Source of the DNA: Sphingobium sp. CR2-8 | GTDB taxonomy: Bacteria; Pseudomonadota; Alphaproteobacteria; Sphingomonadales; Sphingomonadaceae | Direction: 5' to 3' | Length of the DNA stretch: 64,000 nucleotides | NCBI RefSeq assembly: GCF_035818615.1 | Contig: NZ_JAYKZY010000002.1 | Coordinates: 1,180,501 to 1,244,500, forward strand | Part shown: piece by piece, positions 52,566 through 61,003 of the stretch | Numbering within the stretch: the stretch's first letter is position 1 | How the letters are laid out: every line of letters begins with the position of its first letter | The notes under the pieces: generated by a model | What the model was told of the DNA's origin: nothing | The model's database searches: none | The model's input: the letters and a program-made list of their open reading frames with translations, nothing else | Made by a program: the position numbers and the translations under genes

Positions 52566-53540
52566 ATGACCGCCACGCACAGCACCCGCATGTTGATCCT
52601 CGGTTCCGGCCCGGCTGGCCTGTCCGCCGCCATCTATGGCGCGCGCGCGGGGCTGGCGCCGATCGTGGTGCAGGGGATGCAGCCGGGCGGGCAGCTGACC
52701 ATCACCACCGACGTCGAAAATTATCCCGGCTTTCGCGACGTCATCCAGGGGCCATGGCTGATGGAGCAGATGCAGGCGCAGGCCGAGCATGTCGGCGCGC
52801 AGATGATGTACGACCAGATCGTCGACATCGACCTGTCGGAGCGTCCCTTCCGCCTGCGCGGCGATGGCGGCACCCTCTATGTCGCCGACACGCTGGTCAT
52901 CTGCACCGGCGCGCAGGCCAAATGGCTGGGCGTGGAGGGCGAGGAGCATTTACAGGGCAAGGGCGTGTCCGCCTGCGCCACCTGCGACGGCTTCTTCTAT
53001 CGCGGCAAGAAGGTGGTGGTGATCGGCGGCGGCAATACCGCGGTGGAGGAAGCGCTCTACCTCACCAACCACAGCCATGACGTCACGCTGATCCACCGCC
53101 GCGATTCGTTGCGCGCGGAAAAGATCCTGCAACAGCGGCTCCACGCCCATCCCAATATCAAGGTGCTGTGGAACAAGGCGGTGGACAAGTTCGTGGGCGG
53201 CGGCACGCCCGAAGGACTGGTCGGCGTCGACCTGATCGACACGGTGACGGGCGAGCGGTCGCATGAGCCGACCGATGGCGGCTTCGTCGCGATCGGCCAT
53301 CATCCCGCGACCGAACTCTTCACCGGCCAGCTGCCGCTGGACGAAGGCTATATCGTGGTCGAAAAGGGCACGACCCATACCGCCATTCCGGGCGTGTTCG
53401 CGGCGGGCGATGTGACCGACAAAATCTATCGCCAGGCCGTGACGGCGGCAGGCATGGGCTGCATGGCTGCACTGGATGTCGAGAAATTCCTGGCGGAGCA
53501 GGATTTCGAAGCGGTCGTTGAAAACAAGGTCGACGCTTGA
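52566..53540 (+). CDS. trxB: Thioredoxin reductase
   Basis: NADPH-dependent flavoenzyme of 324 residues that keeps thioredoxin reduced. FAD motif LILGSGPAGLSAAIYGARAG, redox-active CATC in VSACATCDGFFYRGKK, NADPH motif VVVIGGGNTAVEEALYL, and C-terminal GVFAAGDVTDKIYRQAVTAAGMG. Complete and typical. Confidence 0.98.
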   Translation: MTATHSTRMLILGSGPAGLSAAIYGARAGLAPIVVQGMQPGGQLTITTDVENYPGFRDVIQGPWLMEQMQAQAEHVGAQMMYDQIVDIDLSERPFRLRGDGGTLYVADTLVICTGAQAKWLGVEGEEHLQGKGVSACATCDGFFYRGKKVVVIGGGNTAVEEALYLTNHSHDVTLIHRRDSLRAEKILQQRLHAHPNIKVLWNKAVDKFVGGGTPEGLVGVDLIDTVTGERSHEPTDGGFVAIGHHPATELFTGQLPLDEGYIVVEKGTTHTAIPGVFAAGDVTDKIYRQAVTAAGMGCMAALDVEKFLAEQDFEAVVENKVDA

Positions 53541-53548
53541 ATACATGT

Positions 53549-53568
53549 GCCCCGGCGCAGGCCGGGGC
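53549..53568. repeat. Single-arm CCCCGGC palindrome
   Basis: GCCCCGGCGCAGGCCGGGGC between the convergent trxB and ACP genes; an unpaired arm of the family seen at 12508 and elsewhere. Confidence 0.75.
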
Positions 53569-53582
53569 GCAAAAAGGCAAGC

Positions 53583-53870
53583 TTAGTCCAGCTTGCCCCG
53601 CGCGAAGGCGACCAGCGACCCGAATGTCTCGAACGTGTCGCCGTCGATATCCTCATCCTCGATCAGGATGTCGAAGCGATCCTCGATTTCGGTGAGCAGG
53701 CCCGCGACCGCCATGGAATCCAGTTCCGGCAGCGCGCCGAACAAGGGCGTGTCGGCGTCGAAAGCGTCGACGCGATCCTGGGACAGGCCAAGCGTGTCGC
53801 GCAACAGCGCCCGCATCAGGCTGTCCACGTCGATGATCCGGTCGTCCGGCTGAGAATTTTGCGCCCGCAT
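53583..53870 (-). CDS. Acyl carrier protein of the XrtA/PEP-CTERM cluster
   Basis: 95 residues. The phosphopantetheine Ser is in GALPELDSMAVAGLLTEIEDRF (DSM instead of DSL). It differs clearly from AcpP at 40088. Adjacent to the GNAT, acyl-CoA ligase and decarboxylase genes, which together form the small-molecule module of exosortase-A loci. Probably receives the acyl group activated by the ligase. Confidence 0.88.
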   Translation of the reverse strand: MRAQNSQPDDRIIDVDSLMRALLRDTLGLSQDRVDAFDADTPLFGALPELDSMAVAGLLTEIEDRFDILIEDEDIDGDTFETFGSLVAFARGKLD

Positions 53871-53897
53871 GATGCGCGCTAAATAGAGAGAGGCGGC

Positions 53898-54938
53898 CTA
53901 ACCTACAAGCGCCGAAATCGCCGTGCGTGCGGCAGGCAACCAGGCGGAGGCGAAACGTGGATTGAAGGCGTCGATGCGATAGAGCGGCAGGCGCAGGTCC
54001 ATCCAGTCGGTCTTGTAGCTGTTGTCCCCGGTGCCATAGTCGATCGTCCGCACCCGATCCTGGTCGATCGCCTGCCTGAACATCCTATGGCTCAGCAAAG
54101 TACCGGGGGAAGCATGGTCGAAACTGCTGTCATGACTGAGCTTATGGATGAGGGCTACACCATCCTCCACCGTCCACAACTGGGCGGCAACGGCGCGCCC
54201 ATCCAGCCGCGCGAAGCCCAGCCGCAACGTACCCGCCGCGCTCTCCCGCTCGGCCAGGTCGCGCAGGAAAGCGATGCCCGGCTCGGCCGGTTTCCAGCTG
54301 CGGCCATGCACGTCGACATAGTCGCGCCAGAGATGATCGGTCAGCCGCGTTTCGACAGACAGGGCAAAGCGATCGCCACGCCCCTTGCGCCTGGCGAGGC
54401 TGCGCAACTGCCCCGGTCGCGACGCCCAATAGTCGGCAAAGCTGCGCCCTGCGACATGCAGCACATGGCGGCCGCCCATCGCCCGTCGTACCGCAAACCA
54501 GCCAGCGCGGCGCAGCGCGGCGAGCATCGGCGTGGCGTCCTCCAGCGGATAGAGGTCGATCTGCGCGCACGTGGCCAGCAGATGGCGGGCAAGGCTGTCG
54601 AGAAGATGCCGTTGCACCGCTGGATCGGGCGCGCCGACGAACAGTGGTGCCCAGGAAAAACTATACCAGTTGGCAAGCGCGCTGGCGCGGCGTGGCGCCG
54701 CGGACAGCAGGAACAGCCAGGCCTGCGCATCGCCCATCTGCGCCTGCACGATGCGGATTGGCTGGTCGGCCATGCAGTGGCGGTGCAGCGCGTCGAACCA
54801 GTCGATGCGATCGAAAAGGGCCAGGCCATGGGCGCGATCGAGCCGACCGGCCAGGGCCCGTCTTGCCTCTTCGATCGTCTGATATTCCCTTGACGCCAGC
54901 AACCGACTATCTCCGCCCCAATCCCGGTTTAAAATCAA
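53898..54938 (-). CDS. GNAT/FemAB-like acyltransferase of the XrtA cluster
   Basis: 346 residues of the BioF2-like/CelD-type GNAT fold: YWASRPGQLRSLARRKGRGDRF, LRLGFARLDGRAVAAQLWTVEDGVALIHKLSHDSSFDHASPGTLLSHRMF and DYGTGDNSYKTDWM. Such proteins accompany exopolysaccharide genes and would transfer an acyl or aminoacyl group to a sugar. Its start is 28 nt from the divergent ligase start, so promoters overlap. Confidence 0.85.
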   Translation of the reverse strand: MILNRDWGGDSRLLASREYQTIEEARRALAGRLDRAHGLALFDRIDWFDALHRHCMADQPIRIVQAQMGDAQAWLFLLSAAPRRASALANWYSFSWAPLFVGAPDPAVQRHLLDSLARHLLATCAQIDLYPLEDATPMLAALRRAGWFAVRRAMGGRHVLHVAGRSFADYWASRPGQLRSLARRKGRGDRFALSVETRLTDHLWRDYVDVHGRSWKPAEPGIAFLRDLAERESAAGTLRLGFARLDGRAVAAQLWTVEDGVALIHKLSHDSSFDHASPGTLLSHRMFRQAIDQDRVRTIDYGTGDNSYKTDWMDLRLPLYRIDAFNPRFASAWLPAARTAISALVG

Positions 54939-54965
54939 CGTGCGGCATAGGATAAAAGTCTGGAA

Positions 54966-56519
54966 ATGGAGTTAAGCACGCCTGTCCCTGACCTCGAAGG
55001 TTTTTCCAGGATCGACGGCACCGTCGTGCGACCGATCGATCATATCCTTTTGCGCGGCGATCGGGCACATGTCGCGCTGGACGGGCGGTCGGGCAGCTAC
55101 AGCTATGCGGAGCTGGAGGAAACGCTGGGGCGGTTGGCAGGCTGGCTGGCAGGGTTCGGGCTGGAAAAGGGCGCGCGCGTCGCCAGCTGGATCGCCAAGG
55201 GCCCGGTGGCTGCGCTGATGCCGCTGGCCGCGCCGCGCGCGGGTCTTGTCCATGTGCCGATAAACCCGCTGCTCAAACATGCGCAGGTTGCGCATATAGT
55301 GGCGGACAGCGGCGCGATGCTGCTGATCGGCACGGGCGCGCGGCTCGACAGCCTGCTGCCCGGCGACGTGCCAGTGGGATGCCATCTGCATCGTGAGGAT
55401 GACGCCGCCTGCGCCATGAGCGGGGGCGATGCGATCGGTCCATCGACGGCCGACCCGCAGGATGTCGCGGCGATCCTCTACACCAGCGGCTCGACCGGAC
55501 GGCCCAAGGGCGTGGTGCTGAGCCACGCCAATCTCTGGCTGGGGGCTGTCGCCGTTGCCGACTATCTCCAACTGACGGCGCGCGACCGCACCGCCTGCGT
55601 GTTGCCGTTCAGCTTCGACTATGGGCAGAACCAACTGTTTTCGACCTGGCTTGCGGGCGGTTGCGTCTATCCGCTCGATTATCTGACGCCGCGCGACGTG
55701 ATGAAGCTGGTCGATCGGCGCGACATCACGACGCTGGCGGGGGTGCCGCCGCTCTGGGTGCAATTGGCCGAACTCGACTGGCCGTCGGACGTGGCGGCCA
55801 AGCTGCGGCGGTTGACCAACAGTGGTGGTGCGCTCACCCGGCCTTTGGTGGCGAAGCTGCGCGCGCTTTTCCGCCAGGCCGACCTCTATCCCATGTACGG
55901 CCTGACCGAAGCCTTTCGGTCCACCTATCTGCCGCCCGCGTTGGTGGACAGCCATCCCGATTCGATGGGCAGCGCCATCCCCTTCGCCGAAATCCTGGTC
56001 GTGCGACCGGACGGCAGTATCACCGACGATGATGAACCGGGCGAACTCGTCCATTGCGGGCCTCTGGTGGCGCAGGGCTATTGGCGCGACCCTGCGCGGA
56101 CGGCTGAGCGGTTCAGGCCCGCGCCGCCTGCGTCGCGCTATGGCGGCATGGCGGTCTGGTCGGGTGACACGGTGCGCCGGGACAAGGACGGCCTGCTCTA
56201 TTTCGTCGGCCGCGACGATGCGATGATCAAGTCGGCGGGCAATCGGATCAGCCCGACCGAGATAGAGGAAGCCGCCGTGGCCGTTGCCGGTGTTGCCGAA
56301 GCGGTGGCGCTGGGGGTGAAAGACGATCGGCTGGGGCAGGCGGTGCGGTTGCTGCTACGTGGCGACGATGCGGCGGTGGTTCAGGCCGTCGCCGCGCAGC
56401 TAAAAAGCGAACTGCCCAATTTCATGCAGCCCAAGGATATCCTCGTGCTCCCGCTATTTCCGCGCAACCCCAATGGCAAGATCGACCGTGTAGCGCTGGC
56501 TGCGGAGCATGGCGCATGA
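54966..56519 (+). CDS. AMP-forming acyl-CoA ligase, exosortase-A-system type
   Basis: 517-residue adenylating enzyme. The P-loop-like motif is AAILYTSGSTGRPKGVVLSHANL, followed by YPMYGLTEAFRSTYLPP, the hinge VGRDDAMIKSAGNRISPTEIEEAA and the C-terminal catalytic Lys in PRNPNGKIDRVAL. The match to ligases of exosortase-A loci rests on the neighbours (ACP, GNAT, PLP decarboxylase). It likely loads the nearby ACP. Overlaps the decarboxylase start (ATGA). Confidence 0.93.
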   Translation: MELSTPVPDLEGFSRIDGTVVRPIDHILLRGDRAHVALDGRSGSYSYAELEETLGRLAGWLAGFGLEKGARVASWIAKGPVAALMPLAAPRAGLVHVPINPLLKHAQVAHIVADSGAMLLIGTGARLDSLLPGDVPVGCHLHREDDAACAMSGGDAIGPSTADPQDVAAILYTSGSTGRPKGVVLSHANLWLGAVAVADYLQLTARDRTACVLPFSFDYGQNQLFSTWLAGGCVYPLDYLTPRDVMKLVDRRDITTLAGVPPLWVQLAELDWPSDVAAKLRRLTNSGGALTRPLVAKLRALFRQADLYPMYGLTEAFRSTYLPPALVDSHPDSMGSAIPFAEILVVRPDGSITDDDEPGELVHCGPLVAQGYWRDPARTAERFRPAPPASRYGGMAVWSGDTVRRDKDGLLYFVGRDDAMIKSAGNRISPTEIEEAAVAVAGVAEAVALGVKDDRLGQAVRLLLRGDDAAVVQAVAAQLKSELPNFMQPKDILVLPLFPRNPNGKIDRVALAAEHGA

Positions 56520-57747
56520 AGCCGATGGGACCGATACCCGCCGGATTGGGGCAGAAGACGGCATGCTGCTGATCGGCGGCTGCGGCGCGGCGAGCCTGGT
56601 GGACGAGGCGGGCGACACGCCGCTGTTCGTCTATGACATGGGGATGATCGAAACGCAGGTGCGCCGTTTTCGCGCGGCGATGCCCGATGCGCTGCACCTT
56701 CATTATGCGATAAAGGCGAACCCCTATGCGCCGTTGCTGGCGCGTATGGCGAGCCAGGTCGACGGCTTCGACATAGCATCGGGTGGCGAATTGGGCATGG
56801 CGCTGACGGCGGGCATGGCGCCGGAACGGATCAGTTTTGCCGGCCCAGGCAAGCGCGACGACGAACTGGAAGCGGCGATCTTCGCAGGGGTCACGATCAA
56901 CCTGGAGTCGGAAGGGGAAGGGCGGCGCGCGCTGGCCGTTGCCGACCGCGTGGGCAAGACGCCGCGTCTGGCCGTGCGGGTCAATCCGGATTTCGACCTC
57001 AAAGGATCGGGCATGCGGATGGGCGGCGGGGCCAAGCCCTTCGGCGTGGACGCAGATCGGGCGGCAGCGCTGGCGCGGGCGATGGTCGACGCGGGGGCGG
57101 ACTGGCGGGGCTGGCATATCTTTGCAGGCAGCCAGAATCTCGACCCCAGCGCTCTCATCGAAACGCAGGCGGCAACGATCGCGCTGGCGGCGCGCCTGTC
57201 GGATGCGGTCGGTGCAACGCCGCCGCTGGTCAATCTGGGCGGCGGCTTTGGCCTGCCCTATTTTCCTGGCGATCAATCGCTGGATATCCGGCCGATCGGC
57301 GCCGCGCTGGACAGCGAGTTGGACAGTTTGCCGGACATTCTCAAGCCCAGTGCGTTCGCGATCGAACTGGGCCGCTGGCTGGTGGGGGAGGCGGGGGTCT
57401 ACCTGACCCGCGTCATCGACGTAAAGGTCAGCCAGGGTGAGACGTTCGTCGTGGTCGATGGCGGGCTGCATCATCAACTTGCGGCCAGCGGCAATTTCGG
57501 CACTGTCGTGCGGCGCAACTATCCGATCGCGGTCGCGAACCGTTTCGGCGCGCCCTCCGCCGTCGATCCGGTAACGGTGGTGGGGTGCTTGTGCACCCCG
57601 ATCGATAGACTGGGAGACAAGGTGGCGTTGCCGCCGGTGGAGGAGGGCGACCTCATTGCTATCTTCCTTGCGGGAGCCTATGGTGCATCTGCAAGTCCCG
57701 CCGCATTTCTTGGTCACCCAAGTCCTCGCGAACTTTTACTTGGCTGA
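56516..57747 (+). CDS. PLP-dependent decarboxylase, exosortase-A-system type (one-base frameshift at N terminus)
   Basis: Fold-type III decarboxylase related to diaminopimelate and ornithine decarboxylases. PLP Lys in LHYAIKANPYAPLLARM, then FDIASGGELGMAL, GGGFGLPYFPGD and the late GCLCTPIDRLGDKV. The frame open from ATG 56509 gives a poor N terminus (MAHEADGTDTRR). ATG 56516 overlaps the ligase stop (ATGA) and reads MKPMGPIPAGLG; one base added to the G4 run at 56548-56551 joins it to AEDGMLLIGG and gives 410 residues. I therefore start at 56516. Confidence 0.92.
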
Positions 57748-57879
57748 TTTGCTCAAGACTTAACTCCTAACGGTATCTTTACCCTTTACCGGCAAGAAGA
57801 AACCCGAAGCCATGTGCCGACCGGTTGCCTTGCCCTCTTTGGCGGCCGCCGACGCATGGCCGCACGAAGAGGTGAGAAT

Positions 57880-58524
57880 ATGCGTTTTGTGTCGGTTTCC
57901 AGGCTTTTGATCGGCGTGTCCTTGCCCGCCGTCGCCTTATCGGGCTGCGCCTCCGCGCCGTCCGGGCCGCAATTGCCGCCCGCCTCCTTCGTATCGACAC
58001 AGGAAGGGCCGGGCGAGGAATATATCATCGGCCCGCTCGACGACCTCACCATCTTCGTATGGCGCAATCCCGAACTGGGCGCGAAGGTGCAGGTGCGCCC
58101 CGATGGCCGCATCACCACGCCGCTGATCACGGATATGCCTGCGGTCGGCAAGACGCCCAAGATGCTGTCCGACGACATCAAGCTGGCGCTGAGCCAATAT
58201 ATCGAAAATCCGCTGGTGTCGGTGATCGTCAACAATTTCAGCGGGACGTTCAGCCAGCAGGTGCGGATCGTGGGCGCAACGGAAAAGCCCGCGTCCATCC
58301 CCTATCGCGCGAACATGACGCTGCTCGACGCCATGATCGCCGTGGGTGGCCTGTCCGAATATGCGGCGGGCAACAAGGCCCGGCTGGTCCGTTTCGACAA
58401 GGCGACGGGCAAGCAGCAGGAATATCAGGTTCGCCTGGGCGACCTGCTTAAGAAGGGGGATACGCGCGCCAACGTGCTGCTGTCGCCCGGCGACGTCATC
58501 ATCATTCCTGAAAGCATGTTCTGA
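57880..58524 (+). CDS. Polysaccharide export lipoprotein, XrtA system (Wza/EpsE-like)
   Basis: 214 residues with a lipoprotein signal (LLIGVSLPAVALSGC). A poly_export domain follows (EEYIIGPLDDLTIFVWRNPELGAKVQVRPDGRITTPLITDM) and one SLBB domain (VRIVGATEKPASIPYRANMTLLDAMIAVGGLSEYAAG), ending LSPGDVIIIPESMF. Forms the outer-membrane exit for the exopolysaccharide. Start ATG 57880 with GAGGTGAG upstream. The 132-nt gap before it, AT-richer than the rest, probably carries a promoter. Confidence 0.93.
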   Translation: MRFVSVSRLLIGVSLPAVALSGCASAPSGPQLPPASFVSTQEGPGEEYIIGPLDDLTIFVWRNPELGAKVQVRPDGRITTPLITDMPAVGKTPKMLSDDIKLALSQYIENPLVSVIVNNFSGTFSQQVRIVGATEKPASIPYRANMTLLDAMIAVGGLSEYAAGNKARLVRFDKATGKQQEYQVRLGDLLKKGDTRANVLLSPGDVIIIPESMF

Positions 58525-58526
58525 TC

Positions 58527-60047
58527 ATGGCCGGTCTTTACGATGAACTGCTGGTCCTGCTCCATGGCATATGGAGTCGCCGCTGGGTCGCGCTGGGCGT
58601 GGCGTGGGGCCTGTGCATGCTTGGCTGGCTGGGCGTGGCGCTGATCCCCAACGCCTATCAGTCCAAGGCGCGGGTCTATGTGAACACCCAGTCGCTGCTG
58701 GAGGACAAGGTGGGCATCACCCAGGTCCAGTCCCAGCAGGATCTGGACCGGGTGCGCAACACGCTGACCAGCGCGGAAAATCTGGAAAAGGTGGTGCGCG
58801 ACACCGACCTGTCTCAGTCGGTGTCCGGCCCGCGCGATATCGCCGCGAAGATCACGACGCTGCGTGAGAATATCACGGTGATGGCGCAGGCCGATCCCAG
58901 CATGATCGACATCAGCGCGATCTCCGCCGATTCGGGCCTGTCGGACGGCGCCAACGCCCGCATCGCGCAGCAGGTTGTGCAAAAGCTGATCGATATCTTC
59001 CAGGAAGAAAATCTCTCCGGCGACCGGACCCAGACCAAGCAGAGCCTGGCGTTCCTAGACCAGCAGATCGCCGCGCGCGGCAAGCAGATGGAGGCGGCCG
59101 ACCAGCGCCGCGTCGCCTTTGCCCAGCGTTATGTCGGATTGCTCCCCGGCGCGGGATCGATCAGCCAGCGCATGGACGCCGCGCGGATGGAGATCAACAA
59201 TATCGATTCGCAGCTCGTCCAGGCGCAAAGCGCGCTCAGCGCGATGAACGGACAACTGATCGGCACGCCTGCCACCCTGCCGGGCGTGGGCGCGTCGGGC
59301 GGCGCATCGCCGCTGGCGCAGGCGCAATCCAATCTGGCGTCGATGAAGGCGCGCGGCTGGACCAACGCCCATCCCGACGTGATCGCCGCCCAGCGTGAAG
59401 TCGACGCCCTGCGCAAGGCCGGCGGCGGCAGTGCGGGTGGTGCAGGCAGCATGGCCAATCCCGCCTATCTGTCGATCAAATCGATGCAGGCCGAACGCGC
59501 CGCTACGGTGCAGGCGCTCCAGGCGCGCAAGGCGCAGTTGCAGAGCGACCTGAACACCATGACGTCGCGCCAGGTCGATGAGCCGGGCGTCGCGTCGGAG
59601 CAGGAAAAGCTGGATAGCGACTATGCCGCGCTCAAGACCCAATATGACAAGCTGACAGGCGATCGGGAAGAAATCCGGTTGCGCGGCGAGGTGAAGACCG
59701 AAACCGGCTCCGTCCAGTTCCGCGTCATCCAGCCGCCCAGCACGCCCACCGCGCCATCGGCGCCCAATCGGCCCGTGCTGCTGCTGGGGGTCCTGCTGCT
59801 GGGCGTGGCCGCGGGCATCGGTGTCGCCTTTGCCCTGGGCCAGCTCAAGGGCACGTTCCCGACCGCCGCGCGGCTGGAAAAGGCGATCGGCCTGCCGGTC
59901 GCCGGATCGATCAGCCAGACGGTCAGCGCGGCGCAGGCCGCGATCGACCGGCAGCGCATGAAATGGTTCGCCGGCGCCAGCGGCGGACTGGCCGCCGTCT
60001 GTCTCCTGCTGATCGGCATCGAATTCGTCCAGCGCGGTATGGCGTGA
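58527..60047 (+). CDS. Chain-length determinant protein, XrtA system (Wzz-like)
   Basis: 506-residue polysaccharide co-polymerase of the inner membrane. TM1 at ~21-41 (ALGVAWGLCMLGWLGVALI), a long periplasmic coiled-coil region (~90-400; LAFLDQQIAARGKQMEAADQRR), a proline-rich stretch RVIQPPSTPTAPSAPNRPV and TM2 at ~418-440, plus a third hydrophobic segment near the C terminus (ASGGLAAVCLLLIGIEFV). The kinase is a separate gene downstream, as usual in this system. Starts 2 nt after the export gene. Confidence 0.93.
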   Translation: MAGLYDELLVLLHGIWSRRWVALGVAWGLCMLGWLGVALIPNAYQSKARVYVNTQSLLEDKVGITQVQSQQDLDRVRNTLTSAENLEKVVRDTDLSQSVSGPRDIAAKITTLRENITVMAQADPSMIDISAISADSGLSDGANARIAQQVVQKLIDIFQEENLSGDRTQTKQSLAFLDQQIAARGKQMEAADQRRVAFAQRYVGLLPGAGSISQRMDAARMEINNIDSQLVQAQSALSAMNGQLIGTPATLPGVGASGGASPLAQAQSNLASMKARGWTNAHPDVIAAQREVDALRKAGGGSAGGAGSMANPAYLSIKSMQAERAATVQALQARKAQLQSDLNTMTSRQVDEPGVASEQEKLDSDYAALKTQYDKLTGDREEIRLRGEVKTETGSVQFRVIQPPSTPTAPSAPNRPVLLLGVLLLGVAAGIGVAFALGQLKGTFPTAARLEKAIGLPVAGSISQTVSAAQAAIDRQRMKWFAGASGGLAAVCLLLIGIEFVQRGMA

Positions 60048-60061
60048 AGGATCCAGGGAAA

Positions 60062-61003
60062 ATGAACCAGCATAGTTCCATCAAAGGCCGGGGATCGCTG
60101 ATCGAACGCGCGACCGAAATCTATGATTTCAACGCTGCGCTGCGTGGCCGCGCCGGTCCTGCCGTCGATGTGTCCGCCGACCTGCCGCCCGCGCCGGACG
60201 TGGCACCCACGCCCACGCCTGCTCCGTTCGCGCCCGAAACGCCCGCTGCACCGACGTTCCGCGCGCCTGCGTGGACCGGACCGGTTCAGCCGATCGATCG
60301 CGTGAAACTGGCGGAGGAGGGCTTCCTGCTGCCCGATAGCGCGGTGACGACGATGAGCGAGGAATTCCGCCTGCTCAAGCGTGACCTGCTGTCGCAGCTG
60401 CGCGGCAATGCGCGCGGCAATCATATCCTCGTCTGCTCCGCGCATAGTGGCGAAGGCAAGACCTTCTGCGCCATCAATTTGGCGCTCAGCCTGGCGGCGG
60501 AGAAGGATCGGGAAATCCTGCTGGTGGATGCCGATTTCGGCAAGCCCGGCATTCCTGCCCAACTGGGGCTGGAGGCAGGGCCGGGGTTGATGGACGCGCT
60601 GGCCGATCCGACGATCGCGATCGAGAATATCGTCATCCGCACGGACATTCCGTCGCTGTCCGTCTTGCCTGCCGGACAGCGCAGCAACAATGACACCGAA
60701 TATCTGGCCTCGGCCCGGACCGAGCAACTGCTTGGCCGCCTGACCGAAGGACGCCCGGAGCGGATTGTTATCTTCGATTCGCCGCCCTTGCTCGCTGCGT
60801 CGGCCGCCGCCGTGCTGGCCAGCCACGCCGCCATCGCGCTGCTGGTGGTGCGCGCTGACAAGACGCCTGAAAGCGCGCTGCGTGACGCCGCGGGCATGTT
60901 GAAGGGCGGGGCGCAGGTGCAGCTTTTGCTCAACGCCGTGCGCTTCAACAGCGGCGGCCGCCGTTTCGGCAGCTATTATGCCAAGGGGGAAGCCCAGTCA
61001 TGA
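60062..61003 (+). CDS. Tyrosine-protein kinase (BY-kinase), XrtA system
   Basis: 313-residue cytoplasmic partner of the Wzz-like protein. A proline-rich linker (~45-75) precedes the kinase domain. Walker A is CSAHSGEGKTFCAINLALSLA, Walker A' LLVDADFGKPG and Walker B IVIFDSPPLL. The C terminus has only a Tyr pair (FGSYYAKGEAQS) rather than a long Tyr cluster. It controls polymer length through phosphorylation cycles. Overlaps the next gene by 4 nt (ATGA). Confidence 0.93.
   Translation: MNQHSSIKGRGSLIERATEIYDFNAALRGRAGPAVDVSADLPPAPDVAPTPTPAPFAPETPAAPTFRAPAWTGPVQPIDRVKLAEEGFLLPDSAVTTMSEEFRLLKRDLLSQLRGNARGNHILVCSAHSGEGKTFCAINLALSLAAEKDREILLVDADFGKPGIPAQLGLEAGPGLMDALADPTIAIENIVIRTDIPSLSVLPAGQRSNNDTEYLASARTEQLLGRLTEGRPERIVIFDSPPLLAASAAAVLASHAAIALLVVRADKTPESALRDAAGMLKGGAQVQLLLNAVRFNSGGRRFGSYYAKGEAQS

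Noticed and set aside
56509..56515. ATG 56509 as start of the PLP decarboxylase
   Set aside because: It gives an atypical N terminus. ATG 56516 with one restored base gives MKPMGPIPAG and the ATGA overlap with the ligase.
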